This document shows, piece after piece, positions 11,614 to 22,426 of a stretch of 64,000 nucleotides of DNA. The stretch is from Ichthyophis bannanicus (taxonomy: Eukaryota; Chordata; Amphibia; Gymnophiona; Ichthyophiidae). Made by a program: the position numbers and the translations under genes. Location: NCBI GenBank assembly GCA_033557465.1, contig CM066037.1, positions 203,111,156-203,175,155 of the forward strand, written 5' to 3'. Each line of letters opens with the position of its first letter. The stretch's first letter is position 1. A model generated the notes under the pieces. That model searched no databases and was not told the origin of the DNA. It saw nothing but the letters and a program-made list of their open reading frames with translations.

Positions 11614-11774
11614 AGACTGAGCAAGATGGCACCCTTGGGCGGGAAGGGGACCGCGCATGCGCGCTGCAATTCCCAAAGGCTTTCTTTGAAAGCTGGGGAA
11701 ATGCTCCGCATGGGGGCTCCGTCGGCGCCAACGTCACCCATATGTGAGGACTGACTTCCTGCTTGGTCCTGGAG
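11614..11774. repeat. DIRS-2 right inverted terminal repeat
   Basis: Reverse complement of 4,546-4,734 with minor differences; it ends TGCTTGGTCCTGGAGAA against CR1-A sequence (TTGCACACAATATTC). The extreme left and right ends differ, as expected for DIRS elements, and both variants are represented in the internal complementary region. Confidence 0.9.
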
Positions 11775-12786
11775 AATTGCACACAATATTCAAGGTGCGG
11801 TCTCACCATGGAACGATATAGAGGCATTATAATATCTTTTGTTTTATTTTCCATTCCTTTCCTTATCATACCTAGCATTCTATTTGCTCTCTTGGCCGCC
11901 GCTGCACACTGGGCCAAGGGTTTTAACATTGTATCCACAATGACGCCTAAATCTTTTTCCTGGGTGGTGGTTCCTAATGTGGAACCTTGCATCGTGTAAC
12001 CATAGTTTGGGTTGTTCTTCCCTAGGTGCATAACCTTGCACTTGTCCACATTAAATTTCATCTGCCATTTTGATGCCCAGTCTTCCAATTTATCAAGATC
12101 CTCTTGTAATTTTCCACAATCCTCTTGGGTTTTAACAACTTTAAAGTTTTGTGTCATCTGCAAATTTCATAAAGCTTCACTCGTTATTCCACTTTCCAGG
12201 TCATTTATGAATATGTCAAAAAGCAGCGGACCCAGCACAGATCCCTGGGGTACACCACTATTCACCTTTCTCCATTCGGAAAATTGGCCATTTAGCCCTA
12301 CCCTCTGCTTTCTATCTTTTAACCAGTTCCTGATGCACAATAGTACACTGCCTCCTATCCCATGACTCTTTAGTTTTGCCAAAGGTCTCTCATGAGGGAC
12401 CTTGTCAAAGGCTTTCTGAAAGTCCAGATACACAATATCAACCGACTCACCTTTGTCCACCTGATTATTCACTCCTTCAAAAAAACATAACAGATTAGTA
12501 AGACAAGATCTTCCTTGTCTAAAGCCATGTTGGCGGTCTCCCATTAGGTCATGACTATCTACATGCTGAGTAATTTTATTCTTTAAGATGGTTTCTACCA
12601 TTTTTCCCGGTACTGATGTCAGGCTCACCGGTCTGTAGTTTCCCGGATCACCCCTGGAACCCTTTTTAAAAATTGGTGTTACATTGGCGATCCTCCAATC
12701 TTCAGGTATTAGAGATGATTTTAATGATAGCAGACCTGCTATTAGTAATCTGTGAACTATCTCATATTTCAGTTCTTTCAACACCC
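11775..12786 (-). pseudogene. CR1-A middle piece: RT core
   Basis: Encodes the RT core in element sense: [71 protein letters not shown] and [20 protein letters not shown]. The frame breaks near 12,160 at the FADDTKLF motif (TCTGCAAATTTC region), so this copy is inactive. It ends abruptly at 12,786 where CR1-B begins, and the continuation lies at 16,350. Confidence 0.9.
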
Positions 12787-13179
12787 TTGGACCTAGATAA
12801 GGTCTTAGATAGTGCTGGGGAGGAGTCTGCTGTCTTGGTACATGTTGGTACCAATGACATAGGAAAATGTGGTAGGGAGGTTCTGGAAGCTAAATTTAGG
12901 CTTTTAGGTAGGAAGTTGAAATCCAGAACTTCCAGGGTAGCGTTCTCCGAAATGCTTCCCGTTCCACGAGCAGGACCCAATAGGCAGGCAGAGCTCCGGA
13001 GTCTCAATGCGTGGATGAGACAATGGTGCAGAGATGAGGGGTTCGGATTTGTTAGGAACTGGGGAACATTCTGGGGAAAGGAGGGGCTCTTCCGAAGGGA
13101 TGGGCTTCACCTTAACCGGGATGGAACCAGGCTGCTGGCATTAACCTTTAAAAAGGAGATAGAGCAGCTTTTAAACTAG
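12787..13179 (+). pseudogene. CR1-B ORF1, SGNH/esterase-like domain, 5'-truncated
   Basis: The remaining ~130 codons match the esterase-like part of CR1 ORF1 and are near identical to the fuller copy at 20,117-20,773. Visible blocks are HVGTNDIG (oxyanion-hole Asn block), AFSEMLPVP, and DGLHLNRDG carrying the Asp-x-x-His pair. The Ser block (GDS) is missing because the copy starts downstream of it. It ends in EIEQLLN. ORF2 starts about 35 bp on. Confidence 0.8.
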
Positions 13180-13214
13180 ATAATAGGGGAAAGCCGACAG
13201 TCGCCCAAGAGCGC

Positions 13215-16175
13215 ATGGTTCGGAAGAATGTATCCTTGAAGGATACTACAAAAAGCAGAGAGGTTCCAAAAAAGAGTAAAGTAGCCCAAATGCCCTCGAG
13301 TATGGAGCAGACAGAACTTAAAGATCCCAAATTACCCATGTCTACCAATAGCCAAATTAATATGAATAAAATACAGTCTCTAAAATGCTTGTATGCAAAT
13401 GCTAGAAGTCTACAAAACAAGATGGGAGAGTTAGAATATATAGCACTAAACGAGAGGTTAGATATGATTGGAATATCAGAGACATGGTGGAAGGAGGACA
13501 ACCAGTGGGACACTGATACCTGGGTACAAACTATATCGAAATGATAGAGCTGATCAAATTGGTGGAGGGGTTGCGCTCTATGTTAGAGAGGGCATTGAGT
13601 CAGAAAGGATTAAAGTTTTGCAAGAAACAAAATTTGCTGTAGAATCTCTATGGATTGAAATTCCATGTAAAAAGGGGAAGGCGATGGCAGTGGGGGTGTA
13701 CTATCGTCCGCCTGGCCAGAATGAACAAATGGATGATGAAATGCTCAAAGAAATCAAGGAAGCTAGCAAAAGTTACAGTGCAGTAATAATAATGGGTGAT
13801 TTCAATTACCCCGGCATCGACTGGGTCAGTGTCACAACAGGACATGCTAGGGAGATAAAGTTCCTAGATGAAATAAATGACTGCTTCTTGGAGCAGCTGG
13901 TTCATGAACCGACCAGAGGGGAAGCAATATTAGACCTAGTCCTTAGTGGAACACCAGATGTAGTGCAAGAGATAAGGGTGTTGGGGCCACTTGGCAATAG
14001 TGATCAGAGCATGATCGCCTTTGATTTAATTAGTGGAGGAGGGATAGTAAGGAAATCCACAGTACTACCCTTTAACTTTCGAAAGGGAGACTATGATAGA
14101 ATGAGGAAAACAGTTAAGAAAAAACTAAAAGGAGCAGTTGCAAAGGTTAAAGACGTACATCAAGCTTGGGTGTTGTTGAAAAATACTATCTTGGAAGCCC
14201 AGACCAGCTGTATTCCACGCTTTAAGAAAAGTGGAAGGAAGTCCAAAAAATTGCCAGCATGGTTTAAAGCTGAGGTCAGAGAGGCTGTTGTTGCCAAAAA
14301 AGCATCTTTCAAGAAATGGAAAAAAAAGCCAAATGATGAAACCTGGAAACAGCACAAGCACTGGCAAGCCAAATGCAAGGCATTGATAAGGCAGGCAAAG
14401 AGAGAATTTGAGAAGAAGCTTGCTGCGGAAGCAAAAACGCGAAATAAAGACCTTTTCAAGTACATTCGTAGCAAAAAACCCGTGAGAGAGTCAGTTGGTC
14501 CATTAGATGATAAAGGGGTTAAAGGAGCACTAAGAGGCGACAAGGCGATAGCGGAGAGACTGAATGAATTCTTTGCTTCGGTCTTTACTGAGGAAGATGT
14601 AGGGATGTTACCCACGACTGAAGTGGTATTTAAAGGTGTGGAAGAATTGAAGGAAATATCGATACATCGGGAAGATGTCTTACAACTATTAGATAAACTG
14701 AAGAGTAGCAAATCACCTGGGCCGGATGGTATACATCCAAGGGTGTTGAAAGAACTGAAATTTGAGATTGCAGACCTGCTATCAGTAATCTGTGAACTAT
14801 CATTAAAATCATCTCTAATACCTGAGGATTGGAGGATCGCCAATGTAACACCAATTTTTAAAAAGGGTTCGAGGGGTGATCCGGGAAACTACAGACCGGT
14901 GAGCCTGACATCAGTACCGGGAAAAATGGTAGAAACCATCATAAAGAATAAAATTACTCAGCATATAGATAGTCACGACCTAATGGGAGACAGCCAACAT
15001 GGCTTTAGACAAGGAAGATCTTGTCTAACTAATCTGTTATGTTTTCTTGAAGGAGTGAATAAACAGGTGGACAAAGGTGAGTCGGTTGATATTGTGTATC
15101 TGGACTTTCAGAAAGCCTTTGACAAGGTCCCTCATGAGAGACTTTTGGCAAAACTAAAGAGTCATTGATAGGAGGCAGTGTACTACTGTGGATCAGGAAC
15201 TGGTTAAAAGATAGAAAGCAGAGGGTAGGGCTAAATGGCCAATTTTCCCAATGGAGAAAGGTGAATAGTGGTGTACCCCAGGGATCTGTGCTGGGTCCGC
15301 TGCTTTTTGACATATTCATAAATGACCTGGAAAGTGGAATAACGAGTGAGGTTATCAAATTTGCTGATGACACAAAACTATTTAAAGTTGTTAAAACCCA
15401 GGAGGATTGTGGAAAATTGCAAGAGGATCTTGATAAATTGGAAGACTGGGCATCAAAATGGCAGATGAAATTTAATGTGGAGAAGTGCAAGGTTATGCAC
15501 CTAGGGAAGAACAACCCAAACTATGGTTACACGATGCAAGGTTCCACATTAGGAACCACCACCCATGAAAAAGATTTAGGCGTCCTTGTGGATACCATGT
15601 TAAAACCCTCGGCCCAGTGTGCAGCGGCGGCCAAGAGAGCAAATAGAATGCTAGGTATGATAAGGAAAGGAATGGAAAATAAAACAAAAGATATTATAAT
15701 GCCTCTATATCGTTCCATGGTGAGACCACACCTTGAATATTGTGTGCAATTCTGGTCGCCATATCTTAAAAAGGATATAGCGATTTTAGAAAAGGTTCAG
15801 AGAAGAGCCACCAAAATGGTAAAGGGGATGGAAGGCTACTCCTATGAAGAAAGGCTAAAAAGGTTGGGGCTCTTTAACCTGGAAAAGAGACGGCTGAGGG
15901 GAGATATGATAGAAGTCTATAAATTAATGAACGGAGTGGAACGGGTAAACGTAGATCGATTGTTTACCTTATCAGAATATAGAAAGACTAGGGGACATGC
16001 AATGAAGCTACAGGGTAAACTATTTAAGACTAATAAAAGAAAATATTTTTTCACTCAACGTGTAATCAAACTCTGGAATTTGTTACCGGAGGATGTAGTA
16101 AAGGCTGTTAGTGTAGCTGGGTTTAAAAAAGGTTTGGACAAGTTCCTGGAGGAAAGGTCCATAAACCATTATTAA
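13215..16175 (+). pseudogene. CR1-B ORF2: endonuclease plus reverse transcriptase, two frame breaks
   Basis: N-terminal AP-endonuclease-like domain (CLYANARSLQNKMGELE, GISETWW, IMGDFNYPGIDW), then RT ([67 protein letters not shown]) and the C-terminal block ending ERSINHY. The frame is broken near 13,515, where two bases present in CR1-A and CR1-C are missing (GACACTGATACC versus GACACTGTGATACC), and again near 15,166 at GAGTCATTGATAGG. Catalytic FADD is intact. The enzyme would nick target DNA and copy LINE RNA there. The two breaks make this copy non-autonomous. Confidence 0.9.
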
Positions 16176-16349
16176 GAAGGGACCCAGGATATCAATGCTT
16201 GAACCAATACAAGCATTGTGGAACCTGTGTCCCTTGGGGAAACTGCTAGGTACGTATGACCTAGATTGGCCACTGTTGGAAACAGAATACTGGGCTTGAT
16301 GGACCTTGGTCTGACCCAGTATGGCATATCTTATGTTCTTATGTTCTTA

Positions 16350-17786
16350 TACCATCCGGCCCAGGTGATTTGCTACTCTTCAGTTTATCTAATAGTTGTA
16401 ATACATCTTCCCGATGTATCGATATTTCCTTCAGTTCTTCCGCACCTTTAAATACCACTTCAGTCATGGGTAACATCCCTACATCTTCCTCAGCAAAGAC
16501 CGAAGCAAAGAATTCATTCAGTCTCTCCGCTATCGCCTTGTCGCCTCTTAGTGCTCCTTTAACCCCTTTATCATCTAATGGACCAACTGACTCTCTCACA
16601 GGTTTTTTGCTACGAATGTACTTGAAAAGGTCTTTACTTCGCGTTTTTGCTTCCGCAGCAAGCTTCTTCTCAAATTCTCCCTTTGCCTGCCTTATTAATG
16701 CCTTGCATTTGACTTGCCAGTGCTTGTGCTGTTTCCAGGTTTTGCCGTTTGGCTCTTTTTTCCATTTCCTGAAAGATGCATTTTGGCAACAACAGCCTCT
16801 CTGACCTCATCTTTAAACCATTCTGGCAGTTTTTTGGACTTCCTTCCATTTTTCTTAAAGCGTGGAATACAGCTAGTCTGGGCTTCCAAGATAGTATTTT
16901 TCAACAACAGCCAAGCCTGATGTACGTCTTTAACCTTTGCAACTGCTCCTTTTAGTTTTTTCTTAACTGTTTTCCTTATTTTATCATAGTCTCCCTTTCG
17001 AAAGTTAAAAGGTAGCACTGTGGATTTCCTTACTATCCCTCCTCCACTAATTAAATCAAAGGCGATCATGCTATGATCACTACTGCCAAGTGGCCCCAAC
17101 AACCTTATCTCTTGCACTAGATCTGGTGTTCCACTAAGGACTAGGTCTAATATAGCTTCCCCTCTGGTCGGTTCATGAACCAGATGCTCCAAGAAGCAGT
17201 CTTTTATTTCATCTAGGAACTTTATCTCCCTAGCATGTCCTGACGTGACACTGACCCAGTCGATACTGGGGTAGTTGAAATCACCCATTATTATTACTGC
17301 GCTGTAACTTTTGTTAGCTTCCTTGATTTCTTTGAGCATTTCATCATCCATTTGGTCATTCTGGCCAGGTGCTCGATGGTACACCCCCACTGCCATTGCC
17401 TTCCCCCTTTTACATGGAATTTCAATCCATATAGATTCTACAGCAGATTTTGTTTCCTGCAAAACTTTAATCCTTTCTGACTCAATGCCCTCTCTAACAT
17501 AGAGAGCAACCCCTCCACCAATTTGATCAGCTCTATCATTACGATATATTTTGTACCCAGGTATCACAGTGTCCCACTGGTTGTCCTCCTTCCACCATGT
17601 CTCTGATATTCCAATCATATCTAACCTTTCATTTAGTGCTATATATTCTAACTCTCCCATCTTATTTTTTAGACTTCTAGCATTTGCATGCAAGCATTTT
17701 AGAGAATGTATTTTATTCATATTAATTTGGCTATTGTTAGACATGGGTAATTTGGGATCTTTAAGCTCTGTCTGCTCCATACTTGA
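16350..17786 (-). pseudogene. CR1-A 5' piece: endonuclease domain and RT linker
   Basis: The frame 16,695-17,855 encodes the CR1 endonuclease (LHANARSLKNKMGELE, GISETWWKEDNQWDTVIPGY, VGVYHRAPGQN, IMGDFNYPSIDW, SDHSMIAFDL). A short second frame (16,339-16,599) gives the linker into the RT, with a frameshift near 16,770. The sequence stops at 17,786, a 5' truncation point; the residues beyond (NEKKQGFILIFMDIASAFD in another frame) belong to the host L2-B. This piece keeps the GACACTGTGATACC form that CR1-B lacks. Confidence 0.9.
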
Positions 17787-17855
17787 AACGAGAAGAAACA
17801 AGGATTCATCCTGATATTCATGGACATTGCATCTGCCTTCGACATGGTCAATCAT
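17787..17855 (+). pseudogene. L2-B host, RT motif A scrap
   Basis: Encodes QGFILIFMDIASAFDMVNH in one frame, matching QGFALIFLDIAAAFDSVNH of the antisense copy. This is the RT motif A region with its first catalytic Asp. It is cut at 17,855, where a (ATTT)n-tailed antisense L2-B starts; the expected continuation (LLARLRQKG) resumes at 19,791. Confidence 0.8.
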
Positions 17856-19790
17856 AATTTATTTATTTATTTATTTATTTATATTCTCTTATATACCGCA
17901 CTATTCAACATCAGCGCGGTTCACATAGAACAAAAATCTCAGTACAGTTAACTTGCATGAGTTTACAGATAACAAGGGAAGGAACTTGGATAACAAGGGA
18001 AACTATTTATAAACTATTTACAGATGTAATACTACTGAATAGGAACATGTTACTAGGAACAGGATCAATCGTTATAAAGAATCAGCCTAAGCATGTTATT
18101 GAGATATCATGGAATTTGGTAATTGGGTGGGAACACTAATGTCAATGGGTGTTGATGACTCTATAAGGTACTTGTTGAAGAGATGAAATTTGAGGGCTTT
18201 CCTGAATTGTGATAGGCTGTTGATAGCCCGGATGCCAGAGGGTAGTGCATTCCAGCACCTAGGGGCACAAAGGATAAAGGCTCTGTTGGCTGTAGAAGAA
18301 GAGCAGCTTGTAAGGGCCTTTGGGAGCTTTAGGGAGTTGATGGACGAGAATCTTCTTGTTCTGTTTGGTGTAGTAGTGTGAATAAGGGCAGATAAGGATG
18401 CAGCGGAGAGTTTATTGAGAGCTTTGAATGTGAGAAGTAAAGTTTTGAAGAGAATTCTGGCCTGAATGGGTAGCCAATGTAATTGAATCAGCAGAGAAGT
18501 AACATGGTCAGTCCTGGCGGCTCCATGAAGTACCCTTGCTGCGGCATTCATTGCCAGCTGTAACGGGTTTAAGGTGGACTGAGGAAGACCTTGAAGAATG
18601 ACATTAGCGTAATCGAAGTGGGGTATGATCAGTGTTTGGTATATTGTCCTGAAATCTTTTGGTTCCAACATGGAGCGTAGGTGTCTCAAAGAGCGGATCT
18701 TGTAGTATACTGTTCTGACCGTGTTTCCTATGTGGGACTTCATATCTAGGTGTTGATCCAGAATGACTCCTAGGTAGCGTATTGAGGGTTTGGATTGCAG
18801 TTCGGCTTCCTTAGTTTTGAGATATTGTGGTGGGTTAAAGTTGGGATTCCTCGTGATAAAGAGGACTTCCGTTTTCTTATGTTGTATATGGAGGTTTTGG
18901 GAGAGAAGCCAATCAGAAACTGCACTGAAACAATTTATTAGAGGGGAGAGATCCAAATGGTCAGTAGAGATGGATGGGGGTGTAGAGTAGAACGTCATCG
19001 GCATAAAGCATGTAATCGACCTTAAATGACCGTATGATCTCACAGATTGGTTGCATGTAGATGTTAAATAGAAGGGCAGAGAGTGAGGAACCTTGAGGAA
19101 CTCCCTGATCGAGATGGAAGAGTTCTGAGGTTCTGCCTCCTGAGCGGACATGCTGCCATCTTTCGGATAGATAGGACCTGCACCATTTAAGCGCTGTTCC
19201 AGTGATGCCCTTCTCAATTAGTCTCACTAAAAGGAGTTCGTGATTCACTGAATCGAACGCTGCGGCGATGTCCAGGAATATGAGGGCAAAACCTTGGCGG
19301 ATGTTATCTATGCCTGAGATTATCTTGCTGAAGAGGATGGTGAGGAGAGTTTCGACTCCATGATATTCCCTGAAGCCATGTTGGCAGGGGTCTAGCGGTG
19401 CAATGGTGTCAATATGGTCCTGTAACTGTCGTTGAACCTCTTTTTCGATGATCTTAGCAAGTAGAGGTATGCTAGAGATGGGTCTGTAGGACTCTACCTT
19501 TAGAGGGTCGAGCTTGCAGTTTTTCAGCAGGGGTCTAATTGAAGTATGCTTAAGGGCTGAAGGGAATGATCCTGTTGAAAATGAGAGGTTCATTATTTTG
19601 GCAATTACTGGGCTAAAGTGACTGCGGAGCACCTTGATCCAGAAGGCAGGGCATGGATCGGACTGAGATGTAGTGATGTTGAGGGCTGTAATGGTGTCTT
19701 CAATTCCTTTCTTGGAGGGGATAGAGAATGCAGAAAGAGCTCCAGGGACATTCTGCACAGGTGTGGTGGTTGTTGCAGAGGTTTTGTCTA
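17856..19790 (-). mobile_element. Antisense L2-B LINE inserted in the L2-B host
   Basis: About 1.9 kb, 5'-truncated. The 3' end in element sense is the stem-loop ACCGCGCTGAT...AGTGCGGTATATAAGAGAAT followed by (AAAT)n at 17,856-17,882. RT is encoded by 18,961-19,758 (QHGFREYHGVETLL, LIFLDIAAAFDSVNHELL, GVPQGSSLSALLFNIYMQPI, YADDVLLYTP) and continues in a second frame, 18,096-19,217, with LHWLPIQARI and AFILCAPRCWNALP. A single-base indel near 18,975 links the two frames. YADD is intact. Confidence 0.9.
18096..19790 (-). pseudogene. L2-B reverse transcriptase, antisense copy
   Basis: Covers the RT fingers (KHTSIRPLLKNCKLDP, YRPISSIPLLAKIIEK), palm (motifs A to C with YADD) and the C-terminal domain typical of L2-type proteins (MNAAARVLHGAARTDHVTSLL, RRFSSINSLKLPKA, FRKALKFHLFNKYL). 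One frameshift near 18,975 splits it immediately after the YADD box. No endonuclease is present because of 5' truncation, so the copy cannot be autonomous. Confidence 0.88.
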
Positions 19791-20112
19791 CTCGCCCGCT
19801 TGCGCCAAAAAGGTATAAGGAACCTAGCCCTCAACTGGTGCAAATCATACCTGACCGATCGCCAGCAACAAGTCTGCATCGGAACTCAGTCATCCAGTAC
19901 TTTCCATCAAACTCAAGGAGTCCCACAGGGCTCATCCCTCTCTGCCCTGCTTTTCAACATCTATCTACAGCCAATCTGTGCCATTATACAATTTTTCAAT
20001 ATCTACTACCACATTTATGCTGATGACGCCTTACTCTACACCTCTTTCTCCATAGACAGCCCCGACTATTCTTCCATCACAGGATGCTTCAATGCGGTCT
20101 CAGAATGGCTGT
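19791..20112 (+). pseudogene. L2-B host, RT motifs B and C
   Basis: Encodes LARLRQKGIRNLALNWCKSYL, QGVPQGSSLSALLFNIYLQPI, HIYADDALLYTSF and AVSEWLL, in register with the antisense copy. YADD is intact. It is interrupted at 20,112 by CR1-C; the next residues (STHNLMVNGRKLEVLFITK) appear at 25,425. Confidence 0.85.
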
Positions 20113-20116
20113 TGCC

Positions 20117-20773
20117 ATGGAGGAGAGAGGTCACGTGACAGGAGAGCATCACCCTGGTGTGGCAGGAAGTGATCCTATAACTAGGACCTGTCCTCCAGGT
20201 GATGTAAAACCCTCTCGCACCGAGGAAGTTTCTCCAGGGCCATGTGCCCATGAGGGAAGGGTTAGGACAGCCGTTATAGTTGGTGATTCGATCATTAGGC
20301 ATGTAGATAGCTGGGTGGCTGGTGGACGTGAGGATCGCCTGGTAACATGCCTGCCTGGTGCGAAGGTACCGAACCTCACGCGCCACCTAGATAAGGTCTT
20401 AGATAGTGCTTGGGAGGAGTCTGCTGTCTTGGTACATGTTGGTACCAATGACATAGGAAAATGTGGTAGGGAGGTTCTGGAGGCAAAATTTAGGCTTTTA
20501 GGTAGGACGTTGACATCCAGAACTTCCATGGTAGCATTCTCCGAAATGCTTCCTGTTCCAAGCGCAGGACCCAAAAAGCAGGCAGAGCTCCGGAGTCTCA
20601 ATGCGTGGATGAGACAATGGTGCAGAGATGAGGGTTTTGGATTTGTTAGGAACTGGGGAACATTCTGGGGAAAGGAGGGGTTCTTCCGAAGGGATGGGCT
20701 TCACCTTAACCGGGATGGAACCAGGCTGCTGGCATTAACCTTTAAAAAGGAGATAGAGCAGCTTTTAAACTAG
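20117..20773 (+). CDS. CR1-C ORF1, SGNH/esterase-like
   Basis: About 218 codons from the ATG at 20,117, the first ATG inside the element; the frame is also open upstream into L2-B. Contains the SGNH-hydrolase-like blocks: VIVGDSIIRHVD with the likely nucleophile Ser, a Gly block (CLPGAKV), HVGTNDIG, and DGLHLNRDG with the Asp/His pair. Known CR1 ORF1 proteins carry such an esterase domain, sometimes after a PHD-type finger; no finger is visible here, so the N-terminus is probably truncated. It ends EIEQLLN, 35 bp before ORF2. No internal stop seen. Confidence 0.8.
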   Translation: MEERGHVTGEHHPGVAGSDPITRTCPPGDVKPSRTEEVSPGPCAHEGRVRTAVIVGDSIIRHVDSWVAGGREDRLVTCLPGAKVPNLTRHLDKVLDSAWEESAVLVHVGTNDIGKCGREVLEAKFRLLGRTLTSRTSMVAFSEMLPVPSAGPKKQAELRSLNAWMRQWCRDEGFGFVRNWGTFWGKEGFFRRDGLHLNRDGTRLLALTFKKEIEQLLN

Positions 20774-20808
20774 ATATTAGGGGAAAGCCGACAGTCGCCC
20801 AAGAGCGG

Positions 20809-22062
20809 ATGGTTCGGAAGAATGTATCCTTGAAGGATACTACCAAAAGCAGAGAGGTTCCACAAAAGAGTAAAGTAGCCCAAATGCCCTCAAGTATGGA
20901 GCAGACACAGCTTAAAGATCCCAATTTACCCATGTCTAACAATAGCCAAATTAACATGAATAAAATACATTCTCTAAAATGCTTGTATGCAAATGCTAGA
21001 AGTCTAAAGAATAAGATGGGAGAGTTAGAATATATAGTACTAAATGAAAGGTTAGATATGATTGGAATATCAGAGACATGGTGGAAGGAGGACAACCAGT
21101 GGGACACTGTGATACCTGGGTACAATCTATATCGTAATGATAGAGCTGATCAAATTGGTGGAGGGGTTGCACTCTATGTTAGAGAGGGCGTTGACTCAGA
21201 AAGGATTAAAGTTTTGCAGGAAACAAAATCTGCTGTAGAATCTATATGGATTGTAATTCCATATAAAAGGGGGAAGGCAATGGCAGTGGGGGTGTACTAT
21301 CGAGCACCTGGCCAGAATGACCAAATGGATGATGAAATGCTCAAAGAAATCAAGGAAGCTAACAAAAGTTACAGCGCAGTAATAATAATGGGTGATTTCA
21401 ATTACCCCGGTATCGAATGGGTCAGTGTCACGTCAGGACATGCTAGGGAGATAAAGTTCCTAGATGAAATAAATGACTGCTTCTTGGAGCAGCTGCTTCA
21501 TGAACCAACCAGAGGGGAAGCCATATTAGACCTAGTCCTTAGTGGAACACCAGATCTAGTGCAAGAGATAAGGGTGTTGGGGCCACTTGGCAATACTGAT
21601 CATAGCATGATCGCCTTTGATTTAATTAGTGGAGGAGGGATAGTAAGGAAATCCACAGTACTACCTTTTAACTTTCGAAAGGGAGACTATGATAAAATGA
21701 GGAAAAAATTAAGAAAAAACTAAAAGGAGCAGTTGCAAAGGTTAAAGACGTACATCAAGCTTGGGTGTTTTTGAAAAATACTATCTTGGAAGCCCAGACC
21801 AGCTGTATTCCACGCTTTAAGAAAAGTGGAAGGAAGTCCAAAAAACTGCCAGCATGGTTTAAAGGTGAGGTCAGAGAGGCTGTTGTTGCCAAAAAAGCAT
21901 CTTTCAGGAAATGGAAAAAAGAGCCAAACGACGAAACCTGGAAACAGCACAAGCACTGGCAAGTCAAATGCAAGGCATTGATAAGGCAGGCAAAGAGAGA
22001 ATTTGAGAAGAAGCTTGCTGCGGAAGCAAAAACGCGAAATAAAGACCTTTTCAAGTACATTC
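20809..22062 (+). pseudogene. CR1-C ORF2 endonuclease and linker, frameshifted
   Basis: The endonuclease frame 20,809-21,723 runs from VRKNVSLKD through CLYANARSLKNKMGE, SETWWKEDNQWDTVIPGY, IMGDFNYPGIEW and TDHSMIAFDL to KKLRKN, without a stop. It then breaks near 21,715, and the linker continues in another frame (21,765-22,094: ILEAQTSCIPRFKKSGRKSKKLPAWFKGEV). Fusion to the LTR at 22,063 gives the false C-terminus LSRGSPSTPY. The conserved next residues (IRSKKPVRE) are at 23,542. Confidence 0.9.
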
Positions 22063-22236
22063 TGTCGCGGGGCTCCCCGTCTACGCCTTATTAATGTTGG
22101 GGTGACCCCGGGCAAAGATTAAGCTAGGCAGTCAAGGGAATGTAAGTTCACTCGGCGTAGTTGAGAGAAGTGACCTCACAGATTCCAACTACCTAGGAGC
22201 ACTCATTAATGAGACCAGGTGGAGGGAAATAAGGCT

Positions 22237-22242
22237 TTTATT
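22237..22242 (-). terminator. LTR polyadenylation signal AATAAA
   Basis: AATAAA in minus sense, about 180 bp after the TATA-like box and about 175 bp before the LTR end, the spacing expected for the R region of a retroviral LTR. Confidence 0.65.
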
Positions 22243-22419
22243 CCCTGGTTAATGCAAAGGTTCAACATAAGAGATAATCCATGAAACGGAAAGTCCTTTG
22301 TTTCAAAAGGTACCAGTATTTACAATGGTTGCTTAATTGTTGCTTCACAACTAAGGCAGGTTTCACTACCGGAATTTCAGTACAAGAAACAGCACTTACA
22401 TTTCATTCATTCTTCTTCA

Positions 22420-22426
22420 CTATATA
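22420..22426 (-). promoter_or_regulatory. LTR TATA box, overlapping the U3 ORF stop
   Basis: TATATAG in minus sense. Its final TAG is the stop codon of the U3 reading frame, so the frame ends exactly at the presumed core promoter. An AATAAA follows at the right distance for an LTR. Confidence 0.6.

Larger units (their letters stand above)
4546..11774 (-). mobile_element. DIRS-2: complete DIRS element inside CR1-A
   Basis: About 7.2 kb, minus strand, with inverted terminal repeats (4,546-4,734 and 11,614-11,774) and an internal complementary region at 4,814-4,911 that joins the reverse complements of the two outer ends, the hallmark of DIRS elements. Gene order from the right is Gag (11,330-8,952), RT/RNase H/methyltransferase-like (8,044-6,088), then tyrosine recombinase (ending at 5,051). 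It carries two later LINE insertions, at 8,102-8,951 and 9,788-10,431. The recombinase looks intact; the RT/RH region is frameshifted. Confidence 0.92.
12787..16349 (+). mobile_element. CR1-B: CR1/L3-type LINE inserted in CR1-A
   Basis: A plus-strand CR1 of about 3.56 kb, 5'-truncated within ORF1, with the ORF2 endonuclease and RT following and a full 3' end (GGTCTGACCCAGTATGGCATA, then TTATGTTCTTATGTTCTTAT). It sits antisense inside the same family (CR1-A), making a several-kilobase imperfect inverted repeat. Comparison with CR1-C shows about 3 bp of target sequence lost rather than a clear duplication at the insertion point. Confidence 0.92.
3955..17786 (-). mobile_element. CR1-A: CR1/L3-type LINE in three pieces
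   Basis: A 5'-truncated CR1 on the minus strand, about 3.0 kb once insertions are removed: 3,955-4,545, 11,775-12,786 and 16,350-17,786. The 3' tail reads, in element sense, ...GGTCTGACCCAGTATGGCATA followed by a short TTATGTTC-type tail, diagnostic of CR1/L3 elements. DIRS-2 split it inside the RT C-terminus (GACCAGAA / AATTGCAC, contiguous in CR1-B and CR1-C). CR1-B split it just downstream of the endonuclease. The three pieces are collinear with CR1-B and CR1-C, which are contiguous at these points. Confidence 0.9.

Noticed and set aside
12673..13179. Host lipase/esterase gene
   Set aside because: The GDSL/SGNH-like frame is CR1 ORF1: it recurs at 20,117-20,773 directly upstream of CR1 ORF2.
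3955..17786. Three separate CR1 insertions
   Set aside because: The three minus-strand pieces are collinear, non-overlapping and abut exactly where DIRS-2 and CR1-B start and end, so one split element is simpler.
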